Source: a bacterium
GTDB taxonomy: Bacteria; Vulcanimicrobiota; Xenobia; Xenobiales; Xenobiaceae
Length of the DNA: 51,635 bases
NCBI GenBank assembly: GCA_030535355.1
Contig: JAUNIO010000013.1
Coordinates: 1 to 51,635 of the forward strand
Direction: 5' to 3'
Each line of letters opens with the position of its first letter. Within the stretch, counting starts at the first letter, position 1. The position numbers and the translations under genes were made by a program. Shown one piece after another: positions 28,270-37,271 of this stretch. The notes beneath the pieces were generated by a model. It saw only the letters and a list, made by a program, of their open reading frames with translations. It was not told the origin of the DNA and searched no databases.

Positions 28270-29409
28270 TTATTGTTTTTCTTTTATTTTTTTTCTGTTG
28301 TCCAGCTTTCTAAAGGCTTTTTCTTCTTCTGCGGAGAGCGATGTGGGCAGCGTGACCATGAGGCGCACGTACAAATCACCTTTGCCTTTGGAGTTGGGAA
28401 GGCCTAATCCGGCTAATTTCATGCGGGCACCGTTTTGGGTCCCGGCTTTGATTTTTAATGACAGCGTAGAGCCGGAAGGAGCGACAAAATCCACACTGCC
28501 TCCGAATAAAGCATCGTATAGGGAGATCCATAGCTCGCACTCTACGTCTTTGCCTTTAACAGTGAATTCCTTGCCTGGGTCAATATTGACCTGAAGGAAC
28601 ATATCGCCGTTAGAACCACCCCGCGCTCCCGGTTCTCCTTCGCCTCGCACTCTCATTTTTGCTCCGGATACGATGCCTGCGGGAATGCGCACGTCTATTT
28701 TGCGGGGCATACGCGCCTTGCCACTGCCCATACAGGCGTCGCAGGGGGCGGAGTTCTTGCTGCCGCGCCCGCCGCAAACGGGGCATTCGCTGACGCGTTC
28801 AACAGTTACAGTGCGGTTCGTGCCCTTGTAAGCTTCTTCTAGGCTGATGGTGGTGCTGCATTCTAAATCTTTACCGTTAGAACTGCTGCTTTGGCGCGGG
28901 CCTGAGGACCCATAGGAACTGCCTGAGCCGAAAGGACTGCCAGGGCCGAAGGGGCTGCCGCTGCCGCCGAAGGGATTGTCGCTTCCTCCAAAAGGACTGG
29001 AACCGCCGCTGAAAGCTCCGCCCATGCCGCTTCCCATGTTGCCGAAGAGAATGTCAAAGAATGATGAGCGTCCGGAACGGCCTCCGGTAGATTGGCCTCC
29101 GCCGCCGAACTGGCGCAGTAGATCCTCTAAATTGATGGTTTGCGCGCCTCCGCCTCCAAAGGGATTTCCTCCCATTTTTTGATAGTGCTCCCATTGGCTG
29201 CCAAACTGATCGTATTTGGAGCGTTTGTCGGGATCGCCCAAAACTTCATAAGCTTCGTTTATCTGGCGGTATTTGGCTTCGGCGTTGGCGTCGCCTTTGT
29301 TGACGTCGGGATGATATTTTTTTGTTAGTTTGCGATACGCTGATTTTATATCTTTGGCGCTGGCATCGCGGGCAACGCCTAAGACTTTATAGTAATCCTG
29401 ATATTCCAT
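28270..29409 (-). CDS. dnaJ: DnaJ-type co-chaperone with a half zinc finger
   Basis: An Hsp40 of 379 aa. The J domain occupies 1-70 with HPD at 33-35. A long Gly/Ser/Phe-rich region (about 76-178) follows. The zinc-binding region contains only two Cys motifs (C208xxC211GGRG and C222xxC225MGSG) where canonical DnaJ has four CxxCxGxG. The C-terminal substrate-binding domains (RIPAGIVSGAKMRVRGEGEPG) are normal. It lies 36 bases after grpE with no dnaK between. It may be a DnaJ/CbpA-type variant rather than the housekeeping DnaJ. Confidence 0.9.
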   Translation of the reverse strand: MEYQDYYKVLGVARDASAKDIKSAYRKLTKKYHPDVNKGDANAEAKYRQINEAYEVLGDPDKRSKYDQFGSQWEHYQKMGGNPFGGGGAQTINLEDLLRQFGGGGQSTGGRSGRSSFFDILFGNMGSGMGGAFSGGSSPFGGSDNPFGGSGSPFGPGSPFGSGSSYGSSGPRQSSSSNGKDLECSTTISLEEAYKGTNRTVTVERVSECPVCGGRGSKNSAPCDACMGSGKARMPRKIDVRIPAGIVSGAKMRVRGEGEPGARGGSNGDMFLQVNIDPGKEFTVKGKDVECELWISLYDALFGGSVDFVAPSGSTLSLKIKAGTQNGARMKLAGLGLPNSKGKGDLYVRLMVTLPTSLSAEEEKAFRKLDNRKKIKEKQ

Positions 29410-29445
29410 AGATTTATACCTGGATTTCGTTAAGAATTTGCAGTA

Positions 29446-29976
29446 TTACCCGTTGCGGGCAACTTTAACCATGCTGGGGCGAATAACGCGATCCCCGCAT
29501 TTATAGCCTTTAGTGAACTCTGCGACGATAGTTTCGTCCGGTACGTCTTCTCGCTGTTCCATCATTACGGCTTCATGCCAGGTGGGATCGAAGGTTTCCC
29601 CCATTGATTCGATGGGATGAATGTCTAGGTCGGCTAAGACTTTCAGCATATTTTTGTGCACGAGTTCTACGCCCGTGGTCAGAGTTTGCACATCGCCTTT
29701 GTCCTGCATAGCTTTTATAGCCATTTCTAAATTGTCTATGAAGGGCAAAAAACGGCGGACGAGATCGTCTTTAGCGCTGTCTAAACGCTTTTCAAAGTTG
29801 CTTTCCTGCCGTCTTCTAAAATTATCGGCTTCGGCAGCGACGCGTTTAAGCTGTTCTTTGGTGCTGGCCAATTCTTCTTTTATGGCCGCCAGTTCGTCAA
29901 GGGAATTATCAGCGGCATCGTTCTCTTCTTTGGCCTCGATTTCGCTGTTTTTTTCGTTTTCGATGGCTTCACTCAT
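29446..29976 (-). CDS. grpE: GrpE nucleotide exchange factor
   Basis: GrpE releases ADP from DnaK. From the ATG at 29976 (MSEAIENEKN) it is 176 aa; a TTG six codons earlier opens the frame but overlaps the GGAG ribosome site. The acidic N-terminus and long helix (LKRVAADNFRRR-like) precede the C-terminal block with FDPTWHEAVM and VAEFTKGYKCGDRVIRPSMVKV. It is followed by dnaJ. No CIRCE sequence was seen upstream and dnaK is not in the window. Confidence 0.95.
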   Translation of the reverse strand: MSEAIENEKNSEIEAKEENDAADNSLDELAAIKEELASTKEQLKRVAAEADNFRRRQESNFEKRLDSAKDDLVRRFLPFIDNLEMAIKAMQDKGDVQTLTTGVELVHKNMLKVLADLDIHPIESMGETFDPTWHEAVMMEQREDVPDETIVAEFTKGYKCGDRVIRPSMVKVARNG

Positions 29977-30020
29977 AATTAATAAGATCTCCAATCGCGT
30001 ATATATTATTTTTATTTGCT

Positions 30021-30179
30021 ATGCCATTTAGCTGGCGCTTCGCGAGCAGGCTTCCGTTTGTTTCGGCTTCCGCACTGATGCTTGCTTAGCCTAGCTCAGA
30101 TGCGTTTTCGTGGAACCAGTGATTTCACTTTATTTGTGTGTACAGCCGATATGCTGTGCTTAGCTAAATGACATGGCAT
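30021..30179. repeat. Element with repeat-family ends but different interior
   Basis: The ends read ATGCCATTTAGCT (30021-30033) and AGCTAAATGACATGGCAT (30162-30179), which resemble, in inverted orientation, the ends of the dispersed repeat. The interior of about 125 bases lacks the C-rich hairpin and shows no ORF. It lies upstream of grpE and downstream of the secreted-protein gene, and is probably a diverged or internally replaced copy. Confidence 0.4.
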
Positions 30180-30191
30180 TCACTCAAACCA

Positions 30192-30224
30192 GAGACCGGC
30201 CTGGACTTTTAGTCAGCCGGTCTC
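30192..30224 (-). terminator. Putative terminator of the secreted-protein gene
   Basis: GAGACCGGC at 30192-30200 pairs with GCCGGTCTC at 30216-30224 around a 15-base loop. It lies just downstream of the gene ending at 30250. The following minus-strand sequence is only moderately T-rich. Confidence 0.5.
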
Positions 30225-30249
30225 AGCGGATATTATGTTCTAAGTTTTG

Positions 30250-31350
30250 CTATATGCGGCGGTTGACTTTTTGAGGCTGAGGCGCGGAGAAATGCACAGC
30301 TTCCCGCTCTGCCAAAATATCTTCGAACATGACGGTAACGCCGTCTGGGGAAAGGATATCTTGGCCAGCTGCGTCAGCTCTCAAGAAATACACGTTGCCT
30401 TCGATAACTTGTTCCGGTGCCAAGGTCTTGTCGAGTATTTGGTCGTAACGCTCGGTTTTAACGCGGTTGCCTTGGCCATCGACCAAAAACATGTGCCAGT
30501 GGAAGGGTTCAAGCTGGACGTTACCGGTACCTGTATTGGTAATTTTTACGTGGAAGACTATGTAGCGGTCTAATCCCTTTTGGCCGATCATGGCGCTGCG
30601 CATCATAGCCCGTTCTTGCGGATCGGTTTTGCCCTCTCTGAAAGCCAGAGTGTCAGCGTAAGCAGCGACTAAGTCTTCACTCCACCAGGTGGTTTCAAAT
30701 TTGAGCTTGCATCCTTTAAAGAAGGATTTTGCTCCCACGTTGGCACCGATTTCGTTGGGAACAACGGCACCGAGAGTCTGTAGCCCTAGCACGGGATTGG
30801 AATATTTCATACTGGGCACGATGGTAAACATGTTGGCTATTTCTGGCAGGTTCGCCGTAGTTTTGCGGGCTTTTTTGTTGCCGCCCGAGAATTCGCAGAC
30901 CTTGGTGTTGTCGTTGGTTAAATCTTTGTATTTGTTTTCTATATCTTCCTGACTCTCGGGTTTTATGGAGCGGTAAATGCTGTGTCGGGCATCCTGCTGG
31001 GCAGAAGGAGCGGCATAAGCCTTGGGCTTGGGAGCCGGGGAGTAATCTTCGGATTTGGGGTCTTGGGTAAAAGGAGTGTCGGAAACTACGTCCCCGACGC
31101 GCACTCCTCCGCCCGATACTAATTTGGTATAGGATGAGTATGTGTCCACGAGCTGAACTTCTAACTCGGCGATGGGCTTTTTGTCGCGGTAAATGTACCA
31201 ATGCGTTCCGGGCTTTACGGAATCTTCGGCACCGCGATTAACCATGATATTGCCGTCTTCAGGGGTTTTAACGACCATACCGACTTCGCCCGCCCAGGCT
31301 GGGGACGTCACTAGCATTGTTAGCAGGATAAAAGCGAAAAAATGGCGCAT
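30250..31350 (-). CDS. Hypothetical secreted protein, 366 aa
   Basis: No family is recognised with confidence. A clear signal peptide (hydrophobic 4-18, cleavage after SPAWA near 20) sends it to the periplasm or beyond. Residues about 22-95 form a small beta domain (NRGAEDSVKPGTHWYIYRD and VRVGDVVSD). After a Pro/Ala-rich linker, residues about 220-350 form a second beta-rich region (ITNTGTGNVQLEPFHWHMFL) of the kind seen in extracellular Ig-like accessory domains. It is monocistronic and divergent from the BsuPI-domain gene at 31529. Confidence 0.8.
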   Translation of the reverse strand: MRHFFAFILLTMLVTSPAWAGEVGMVVKTPEDGNIMVNRGAEDSVKPGTHWYIYRDKKPIAELEVQLVDTYSSYTKLVSGGGVRVGDVVSDTPFTQDPKSEDYSPAPKPKAYAAPSAQQDARHSIYRSIKPESQEDIENKYKDLTNDNTKVCEFSGGNKKARKTTANLPEIANMFTIVPSMKYSNPVLGLQTLGAVVPNEIGANVGAKSFFKGCKLKFETTWWSEDLVAAYADTLAFREGKTDPQERAMMRSAMIGQKGLDRYIVFHVKITNTGTGNVQLEPFHWHMFLVDGQGNRVKTERYDQILDKTLAPEQVIEGNVYFLRADAAGQDILSPDGVTVMFEDILAEREAVHFSAPQPQKVNRRI

Positions 31351-31528
31351 ACAAACCTCTTTCTTTTCGGTAAATCTATGTTATTATATAATACACTTAG
31401 CTAACAGTAATGTATGTGAAGCAGCTGCTTACTTTAGCTTGCTGGCCTTATTATAGCACAGGTAGCCATAAGAAGGATAATTTTTACAGTAAATTCAGCT
31501 ATATTTTCGATAAACCGGAGTACATTAA

Positions 31529-32143
31529 ATGGTAGATGGAACAAAAACCAACATTTTAGCTGAAGACGATACCGGGTTTCAGCATAAGCCCGTCCGCGCT
31601 CGTCAGTTATCTACAACAATCGTGGACAGCAAACGGGACCTGCGCACTCTTGTCATCGCTATAGCCGTTATGTTTGTCGGCTTCTTAGGGATTGTTCGTT
31701 TCGCCAGCACGAGCAGCAAGCCTATGCAGGGTGAATCGGTGGCTTCCGAATCTGGAGGTTTATATACCTGCCTGCGCATTTACGACAGCGAGCCAGGAAA
31801 ACCCATCGGTTTGCAGATGTCTCTGTACAATATGTCCGGTCACCGCATCGCTTTGAAGTTTACTAAGAGCCCGGCCTTGGATTTTATTGTGCAGAGGCAA
31901 GTGCATTTGTTTTTCAGTACAGTCCCTATGGAGGTCTGGCGTTATTCCGCGCACAACCAGCGCTTTTCATTTGCCAATAACGAAACTCACATTGAAATAA
32001 TGCCCGGTGAAGAAAAGGTCTTTCACGGCGAATGGAATCGCGTAAATAACGATGGTACGCCGGTTAAAGCCAGCAAATATGTAATAACTGGATACATTAA
32101 TATTGACGGCGGTACCCGCTCTCTTAACGTAGAACGCGGTTAG
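31529..32143 (+). CDS. Membrane-anchored BsuPI-domain protein
   Basis: A 204-aa protein with one membrane helix at about residues 40-60 and an outside C-terminal domain. The domain (about 80-200; LQMSLYNMSGHRIALKF, EVWRYSAHNQRFSF, MPGEEKVFHGEWN, YVITGYI) matches the BsuPI family, named after a Bacillus intracellular proteinase inhibitor. Here the location is extracytoplasmic, so the role is open; inhibition of an envelope protease such as the nearby metalloprotease is speculative. CCGGAG precedes the start. Confidence 0.82.
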   Translation: MVDGTKTNILAEDDTGFQHKPVRARQLSTTIVDSKRDLRTLVIAIAVMFVGFLGIVRFASTSSKPMQGESVASESGGLYTCLRIYDSEPGKPIGLQMSLYNMSGHRIALKFTKSPALDFIVQRQVHLFFSTVPMEVWRYSAHNQRFSFANNETHIEIMPGEEKVFHGEWNRVNNDGTPVKASKYVITGYINIDGGTRSLNVERG

Positions 32144-32180
32144 CGTCTGCTAAGATGAGTTTATAAATTTATAAGTTTAT

Positions 32181-32564
32181 AAGGTAATTTGGGCGTTGGG
32201 TGGCCGCGAATGCTTTGCAAGAGGCGTTTGAGGAAAGTCCGGGCTCCATAGGGCAGGGTGCTGGATAACGTCCAGTAGAGGTAACTCTCAGGATAGTGCC
32301 ACAGAAATGAGGACCGCCTCGGGGCTGTATGGCCCGAGGTAAGGGTGCAACGGCGAGGTAAGAGCTCACCAGTGGTGTGGTGACGCATCAGCTAGGTAAA
32401 CCCCACCTGGAGCAAGACCCACGGAGGGCCGCATGAGCGGCCGGTTGCCCGCCGGATCCCCTCCTAAGAAGGTCGCTTGAGGCGCATGGCAACATGCGTC
32501 GAGATAAATGGCCGCCCTCGGCTCGCCGAGACAGAACCCGGCTTATAGGCGCCCAAGTTGCCTT
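32181..32564 (+). ncRNA. rnpB: RNase P RNA (class A)
   Basis: The catalytic RNA that trims the 5' leader of tRNA precursors. The universally conserved GAGGAAAGTCCGGGCTCC (about 32228) and AGGGCAGGGTGCTGG follow the 5' end, and the 3' part has the conserved ACAGAACCCGGCTTATAG before the last helix. Helix P1 is visible: 32181-32195 pairs with 32550-32564 (two G-U pairs), and a T-rich run follows at once, so P1 probably doubles as the terminator stem. The gene starts 37 bases after the BsuPI-domain gene. Confidence 0.97.
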
Positions 32565-32621
32565 TCTTTTTTTGCTTTTTTGCTATTTTTGTTGGGATTA
32601 TGTTTATTGGGAGTATATACA

Positions 32622-34199
32622 ATGTCTAACCCTATTCCGCGCATTTATTTCGGTTTGCCTTTAGTCGTTTTGGGATTGGCCGCCGGTCTTTCCGGCTGTG
32701 GCAGCAGTCACCACCATCATGGAAGTTATAACGATACCGATGGTTATTTGGACTTGGGCAAATTGTCATCCAGTGAAGTGGCTACCATAGCTTTGGGCTA
32801 TTACCCGGGCAGCACTAGTTCTGATAATTCCGTTATTGAGCTGAGCTGTAAGGGTGGTCAGGCCGTCTCCCGCACGATGACGCCTCAAAAGGTTCAGCGT
32901 GAGCGTATAGAGCGCTTCGGTACTGCTGAAATGGAAGAGGCTGGCAGGGCAGCCGTTGCCCAATATAAGCAGGAATGCTTAGCTAAGGGCCTCGATATGA
33001 CGGCATCCCGAACCGTCAATACTGTGTATACCGACTTAGCGGAAGGTGAAACTACCGATGTGAACGTTTATCTGCGCTCGAAAAAGAACGTGACCGTGCA
33101 GAAAATGCACGCCAATGCTGATACGAAATCTACCATTGTTTTTGCTCAGGTGGTCAATGGCAGCCCGGTGATTAGCAAGGAAGAAGCGCTGAGCTTCGAT
33201 CAGTATTTTGGAGTGAATAATCCCTACGACTCTGAGGGTATGGGGATAGGCGAGCGCGTCCGCAAGACTTTCGGCTCCGAGTGGCGCAAAAACGGGGGCA
33301 TGGATGGCACAGAAAAAGTCATTTTGGTGTTTTTAGACAGCAGCACCATCGGCAGCGGCACTTACGGCTATTCGACCACCATCGACAGTCTGCCCAAATC
33401 CTCGAATGGATACAGCAACGAAGGAGAGATACTCTACTTAAATGCTGCGAAGAAGGGCATTGATATTTACTCCACCATGGCCCATGAGTTCCAGCACATG
33501 TGCAATTTTAACCAGAAGTACATTAAAGACGGAGCTTTCAGCGGAACCAGCTATGAGCTGCTTAGCCTCAACGAAGGCCAGTCGATGCTGGCTGAGGATG
33601 TCTGCGGTTTTAACTTAGCGCCTGTAAACGGCGATACTGCCGAACCGGGCAATTATTTCTTGGGGTCAGCCATTAATGGCTATTTGGCTAACTCTGCGCA
33701 GATAGATTCTTTGAGCTTTGACAACAGCTATGGAGCTTATGGGAAAGCGTATTTGACGCTGCGCTATATCGCTGACCGTTTTGGCATCAATTATGTTACT
33801 AAGATGTGCACTAGCAATGGCGTCGGGTTTGACAATATAAAGAATGTCACAGGCACAGAAATGTCAGACATAATGGATGGTATGACGGTAGCCTCTACGG
33901 CTTTGGAAGGCCTGCCCAGCAAGATGCGCTTTGAGAATTTAATTTTAGATGCCAATTACGAACTCAGTATTTCTGAAGATACTTCGGAAACTGTGTATGT
34001 ATCTTCTATTCAGGGCGATGAAGTTCAGGCATCTAACTTTAGCAGCGGCAGTGTAGAGCTGAAGCCCAACACGTCGGCGGTGATCGACATTTTAGGCGAT
34101 GGTTCGCGCATTAAACTAAATTATTATCTGCCTGGGGACTGCACGGGAACTGTAATAGTTTCCAATAACGGAACTTATGTCGAAGCTTATGACATGTAA
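32622..34199 (+). CDS. Zinc metallopeptidase lipoprotein, M30 (hyicolysin)-like
   Basis: A 525-aa exported protease. I chose ATG 32622 (MSNPIPRIYF) because the longer frame runs back into rnpB. A signal peptide with lipobox ends in LSGC (Cys26), followed by a His-rich stretch. The zinc site is HEFQH (His288, Glu289, His292) with the downstream LNEGQSMLAEDVCGF supplying the probable third ligand; both motifs fit peptidase family M30. The C-terminal 100 residues are beta-rich. GGGAG lies near the start, and a strong terminator follows the gene. Confidence 0.9.
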   Translation: MSNPIPRIYFGLPLVVLGLAAGLSGCGSSHHHHGSYNDTDGYLDLGKLSSSEVATIALGYYPGSTSSDNSVIELSCKGGQAVSRTMTPQKVQRERIERFGTAEMEEAGRAAVAQYKQECLAKGLDMTASRTVNTVYTDLAEGETTDVNVYLRSKKNVTVQKMHANADTKSTIVFAQVVNGSPVISKEEALSFDQYFGVNNPYDSEGMGIGERVRKTFGSEWRKNGGMDGTEKVILVFLDSSTIGSGTYGYSTTIDSLPKSSNGYSNEGEILYLNAAKKGIDIYSTMAHEFQHMCNFNQKYIKDGAFSGTSYELLSLNEGQSMLAEDVCGFNLAPVNGDTAEPGNYFLGSAINGYLANSAQIDSLSFDNSYGAYGKAYLTLRYIADRFGINYVTKMCTSNGVGFDNIKNVTGTEMSDIMDGMTVASTALEGLPSKMRFENLILDANYELSISEDTSETVYVSSIQGDEVQASNFSSGSVELKPNTSAVIDILGDGSRIKLNYYLPGDCTGTVIVSNNGTYVEAYDM

Positions 34200-34236
34200 T
34201 GACTAAAAACTTGGCGATGTCATAATGTCATAATGT

Positions 34237-34278
34237 AAAAAAATGGCAGGCATAATGTTTATGCCTGCCATTTTTTTT
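34237..34278 (+). terminator. Intrinsic terminator after the metallopeptidase gene
   Basis: Bases 34237-34254 pair with 34260-34277 (18 bp, 5-base loop) and a T8 run forms the 3' side. The A-run on the other arm means it could act in both directions. Confidence 0.9.
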
Positions 34279-34280
34279 GA

Positions 34281-34312
34281 TCAATGCCCATTAGATAAGC
34301 CTCAGTATCATT
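34281..34312. repeat. Decayed end of the dispersed repeat
   Basis: TCAATGCCCATTAGATAAG and following bases resemble the left end of copy C (TCAATGCCATTTAGTTAAG) with a few changes. No other part of the element is present. The rest of the 34313-34466 interval holds nothing I can identify. Confidence 0.4.
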
Positions 34313-34466
34313 AATTTAAGCTTTTTCACACGCGTATAGCTTACCGTCAATCACACCTGCGCCCCGCTCGCAATGTTCACTGGGTAAGGAATGATTGCTG
34401 GATAATGCTCGAGTTCGCCAGCTGCTGGAACTGTACTTTTCTATGTCTTCGTCCGCTTTATGCCTT

Positions 34467-34503
34467 GTCAGCTGTGTCAGAGCATTTGTCTGACACAGCT
34501 GAC
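34467..34503. terminator. Perfect 15-bp palindromic hairpin, TGTCAGA-rich
   Basis: Bases 34467-34481 pair perfectly with 34489-34503 around a 7-base loop, just beyond the stop of the membrane-protein gene at 34511. The position suits a terminator, but no T-run follows on the minus strand. Its TGTCAGA/TCTGACA arms echo a motif that recurs elsewhere in the window. Confidence 0.5.
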
Positions 34504-34510
34504 AGACGTG

Positions 34511-35626
34511 TCATTCTTTTTTGGCTATGAAGTGGCGCAGCTCGCTAGCTAAATAATTCGCTAATATTGGAGTTGACAGTCTAATGGATATTATTAAATC
34601 GTCGCTGATGAGAAGCACGCAGGCCCCTGTGGACTTTTCTTTGGCGGCTATCTCCTCTAATTTAGAAATTAACATGGAGCGCTGCTTGTAAACTAATCCC
34701 CATAATTTGTAACTGACGTTAATGCGGTAGCCTTCGGCGGTGATCGTAACGCCTAAGCCCAGCAGTACAGCAGCTATCAGGCCCACTACGGCGATGCCAG
34801 CGTAAAAAAATGTGTAGTCCTGCATCTGCATGGCATAATTCAGCAGCGAACTGTAGCTGTCGCCTTCTTCAAATAATGGCAGGCAAGCAATGGCAAAGGC
34901 GATCATAAGCAGCGAAATGAGCTGCCCCAGTAAGCCGTTGGCGAGGAAGCCCCAAGAATAACGACGGTCTATTCCTCCATTTAAATCGGTGATGGTGATA
35001 GGGCAGCTTGGGGGCTTAGAGGGTTCCACGCCGATGAGAGTGGGATACTTTTTTACCCGTTCCGGGAAGGGAAGATCTAAATCTGTGGATTCTAGCAGCA
35101 GATTGCCATAATGGGGCAATAATAGTTTTAAGCCGCTCTTTTTGCAGAAAAATTCAGCTATAATACGCGATTCCTGCATTTTGCTGATAGGGCGGCTATC
35201 CAGCAAATAGTAGAGGCTGCCGTCCATTAGGGTAACCTGCATCAGTTCACGCGCAGCGCCGGCGTCAGTGTTGGCCATGGCTAACTTAATTTTTGCCCCG
35301 GGTGAATAGCTGTAGACCATGGGCCTGCGAAGCAGGCCTTCCTGGACGCTGATTGTGCCGCTGCCGTCGCTATTGGGAGCGACCTGGAAGCGCAGCTTGG
35401 AATACTTTATCAATAATGCGCCTAGTATAATGGATACCAGGCCTATGACAATGCCTACGCGCCACTCTATATCTGGCTGTTTGAAGATGATGTTCATGGT
35501 CAGCGCATATAGTGGCACGGCACCGACTATACCGAAAAATATTAAGAATATTCCCAAATTTACATTGGCATAACTGCGTCCGTAAAGTGAAGCTTTCGTA
35601 GATTGGCTTTGACTTTCTGCTGACAT
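34511..35626 (-). CDS. Membrane protein of unknown function, 371 aa
   Basis: I do not recognise the family. Four membrane helices are visible in two pairs (about 24-45 and 55-75; about 228-250 and 272-295). Each pair is followed by a soluble segment of mixed beta sequence resembling the membrane-linked PH-like domains of bacterial proteins. The C-terminal segment (VTITAEGYRINVSYKLWGLVYKQ) is typical of such repeats. It is monocistronic between a terminator-like hairpin and a decayed dispersed repeat. Confidence 0.75.
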   Translation of the reverse strand: MSAESQSQSTKASLYGRSYANVNLGIFLIFFGIVGAVPLYALTMNIIFKQPDIEWRVGIVIGLVSIILGALLIKYSKLRFQVAPNSDGSGTISVQEGLLRRPMVYSYSPGAKIKLAMANTDAGAARELMQVTLMDGSLYYLLDSRPISKMQESRIIAEFFCKKSGLKLLLPHYGNLLLESTDLDLPFPERVKKYPTLIGVEPSKPPSCPITITDLNGGIDRRYSWGFLANGLLGQLISLLMIAFAIACLPLFEEGDSYSSLLNYAMQMQDYTFFYAGIAVVGLIAAVLLGLGVTITAEGYRINVSYKLWGLVYKQRSMLISKLEEIAAKEKSTGACVLLISDDLIISIRLSTPILANYLASELRHFIAKKE

Positions 35627-35830
35627 TGTCGAAATTGCCGTCAGGCTGTGATTATTATGTCTTGTTAGAACATTGTCATTATGACGGCCCGGTCATGGCC
35701 TTTAGCTTTGCGAGCGGTTAAATCCTTTTTAACTGCTTAATAAATATCTTTGCAATAAATCTTTTGTCGCTCTGGCGTTGCGGCAGTTCTGCTAAGCGTA
35801 GCATCTGAGCGTAGCGGGCAGAAGCTGACT

Positions 35831-35909
35831 TTAGGGGGAGTCAGATAGTTTCGCAAGTTAGCTGAACGCTAACTTAACGGAGTCCTTGGGCCTTAAGTTA
35901 ACGACATTG
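35831..35909 (-). repeat. Dispersed structured repeat, deleted copy E
   Basis: About 80 bases join the TTAGGGGGAGTCAGATAGTTTC...GCTAAC end of the family directly to the CCTTAAGTTAACGACATTG end; the middle is missing. The rest of the gap 35627-35989 is unremarkable apart from an AT-rich stretch upstream of the binding-protein gene that may hold its promoter. Confidence 0.6.
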
Positions 35910-35989
35910 TTTCGGTAATAATTGTACATTATCGAAGATTCGTTTGTCTTTATGAAGGTTAGCCAGGGATAAAGTAGAATTTTTTAAAT

Positions 35990-37267
35990 ATGTGTGGTAG
36001 TGTGTCCTCCTATAAAAAAATAGGAGTAGTTTTTTGTCTTTTTGTTTTGTGCTGCATGCTTGCCAGCTGTTCTTCCAAACAGGAGGATACCAATAAGGTA
36101 TCGCTGTGGACCGGTATGGATGCCGAGTATCCTAAACTCGTCGAAATCTGCGGCAGATTTACCAAGCAGACTGGTATCAAAGTCGAGCTGTTGAAAGTTC
36201 CTTTCCGCGAGCTGCGCAATAAGTATTTTGTGGCGGCTCCTGCCGGAGTAGGCCCCGATCTGCTGCTGGGCGCTCATGACTGGATAGGCGCAATGCAGAT
36301 CGCCGATCTGATCGCTCCCATTCCCGAGAGCTTTGACTTTAGCGACTTTACCGATGTCGCTAAAAAAGCTTCCAGCTATGAGCACAAGATGTATATGGCA
36401 CCGCTGTGTATGGATACTTTAGCGCTGTTCCGCAACCGTAAGCTTATGCCTGAGCGTCCGCAGACCATGGAAGATTTGCTCGAGCAGGCCGTTAAGATTC
36501 AAAGAGCCAGCATTGGTCAGGATGGCCGCCCGGCCATAAACGGTTTCTATTATGAAATTAAAGAGGCTTATTTCTCTATTCCGTTCCTTACTATGTACGG
36601 CGCTTATTTGCTCGGCGAAAAAGACGGCGTTTACGATCCTACCGATGTCGGCTTAGCCAATGAAGGCGCTATCCGGGGAGCAAAATTCTTAAGATCTTTG
36701 CGCGACGAAAAGCAGTACGGTCTCATCAAAGCTGGGTGCTCCGAGAGCATTTCGCGCACTTTGTTTTATGATGGCACAGCGGCTGTTATCGTAAACGGTC
36801 CCTGGATTTTGCAGGAATTGAAAAATCGCAACAACGATCCCGCCAAAAAGCATATCGACTATGTGGTCGATCCCTTCCCTGTCTGTAAAGACGGCAGCGA
36901 ACCTCGTTCGATAGTCGGTTTGCAGGGGCTGATGCTCAGCAAATTCAGCCGCAACCCCGAAGGTGCTTTGAAACTGATGGAATTTTTGTGCGAAACCGAG
37001 CAAATGTGCGAGATCAGCAATGCTTCGGGCCGTCCTCCCGTAACAAATGCCGCTTTGGCCCGCATTACTGATAACGTTGACATTATGACATTCGCAACCG
37101 TGTGCCAGAGCGGTATCCCGATGCCCTCTCACCCCGCCTGTCAGCAGATTTGGGAACCTGCTAAACAGAGCTTTGAGCTTATCGCCAATGGTGAGGTAGA
37201 AGCGGAAAAGGAAATGCCCAGTCTCACAGCGCGAATCAAACAAAATATCGTTTTGATGATGGAGTAG
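35990..37267 (+). CDS. Maltodextrin-type ABC transporter substrate-binding lipoprotein
   Basis: An extracytoplasmic sugar-binding protein of 425 aa. A lipoprotein signal peptide ends in MLASC (Cys26). The body has the extracellular solute-binding family 1 pattern (VSLWTGMDAEYPKLVEICGRF, GPDLLLGAHDWIG, GTAAVIVNGPWIL, ALKLMEFLCE), closest in feel to MalE/CycB proteins. Two permease genes follow directly. The substrate is inferred to be maltose or maltodextrin from family resemblance and from malQ at the other end of the window. The start lacks a strong ribosome site. Confidence 0.9.
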   Translation: MCGSVSSYKKIGVVFCLFVLCCMLASCSSKQEDTNKVSLWTGMDAEYPKLVEICGRFTKQTGIKVELLKVPFRELRNKYFVAAPAGVGPDLLLGAHDWIGAMQIADLIAPIPESFDFSDFTDVAKKASSYEHKMYMAPLCMDTLALFRNRKLMPERPQTMEDLLEQAVKIQRASIGQDGRPAINGFYYEIKEAYFSIPFLTMYGAYLLGEKDGVYDPTDVGLANEGAIRGAKFLRSLRDEKQYGLIKAGCSESISRTLFYDGTAAVIVNGPWILQELKNRNNDPAKKHIDYVVDPFPVCKDGSEPRSIVGLQGLMLSKFSRNPEGALKLMEFLCETEQMCEISNASGRPPVTNAALARITDNVDIMTFATVCQSGIPMPSHPACQQIWEPAKQSFELIANGEVEAEKEMPSLTARIKQNIVLMME

Positions 37268-37271
37268 AGCG

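Noticed and set aside
32508-32621. N-terminal extension of the metallopeptidase frame into rnpB
   Set aside because: The extra 38 codons overlap the 3' end of RNase P RNA, and the ATG at 32622 begins a proper lipoprotein signal peptide with a ribosome site.
36689-37243. 184-codon minus-strand frame over the sugar-binding protein
   Set aside because: It lies wholly opposite a recognised lipoprotein gene and shows no domain or ribosome site.
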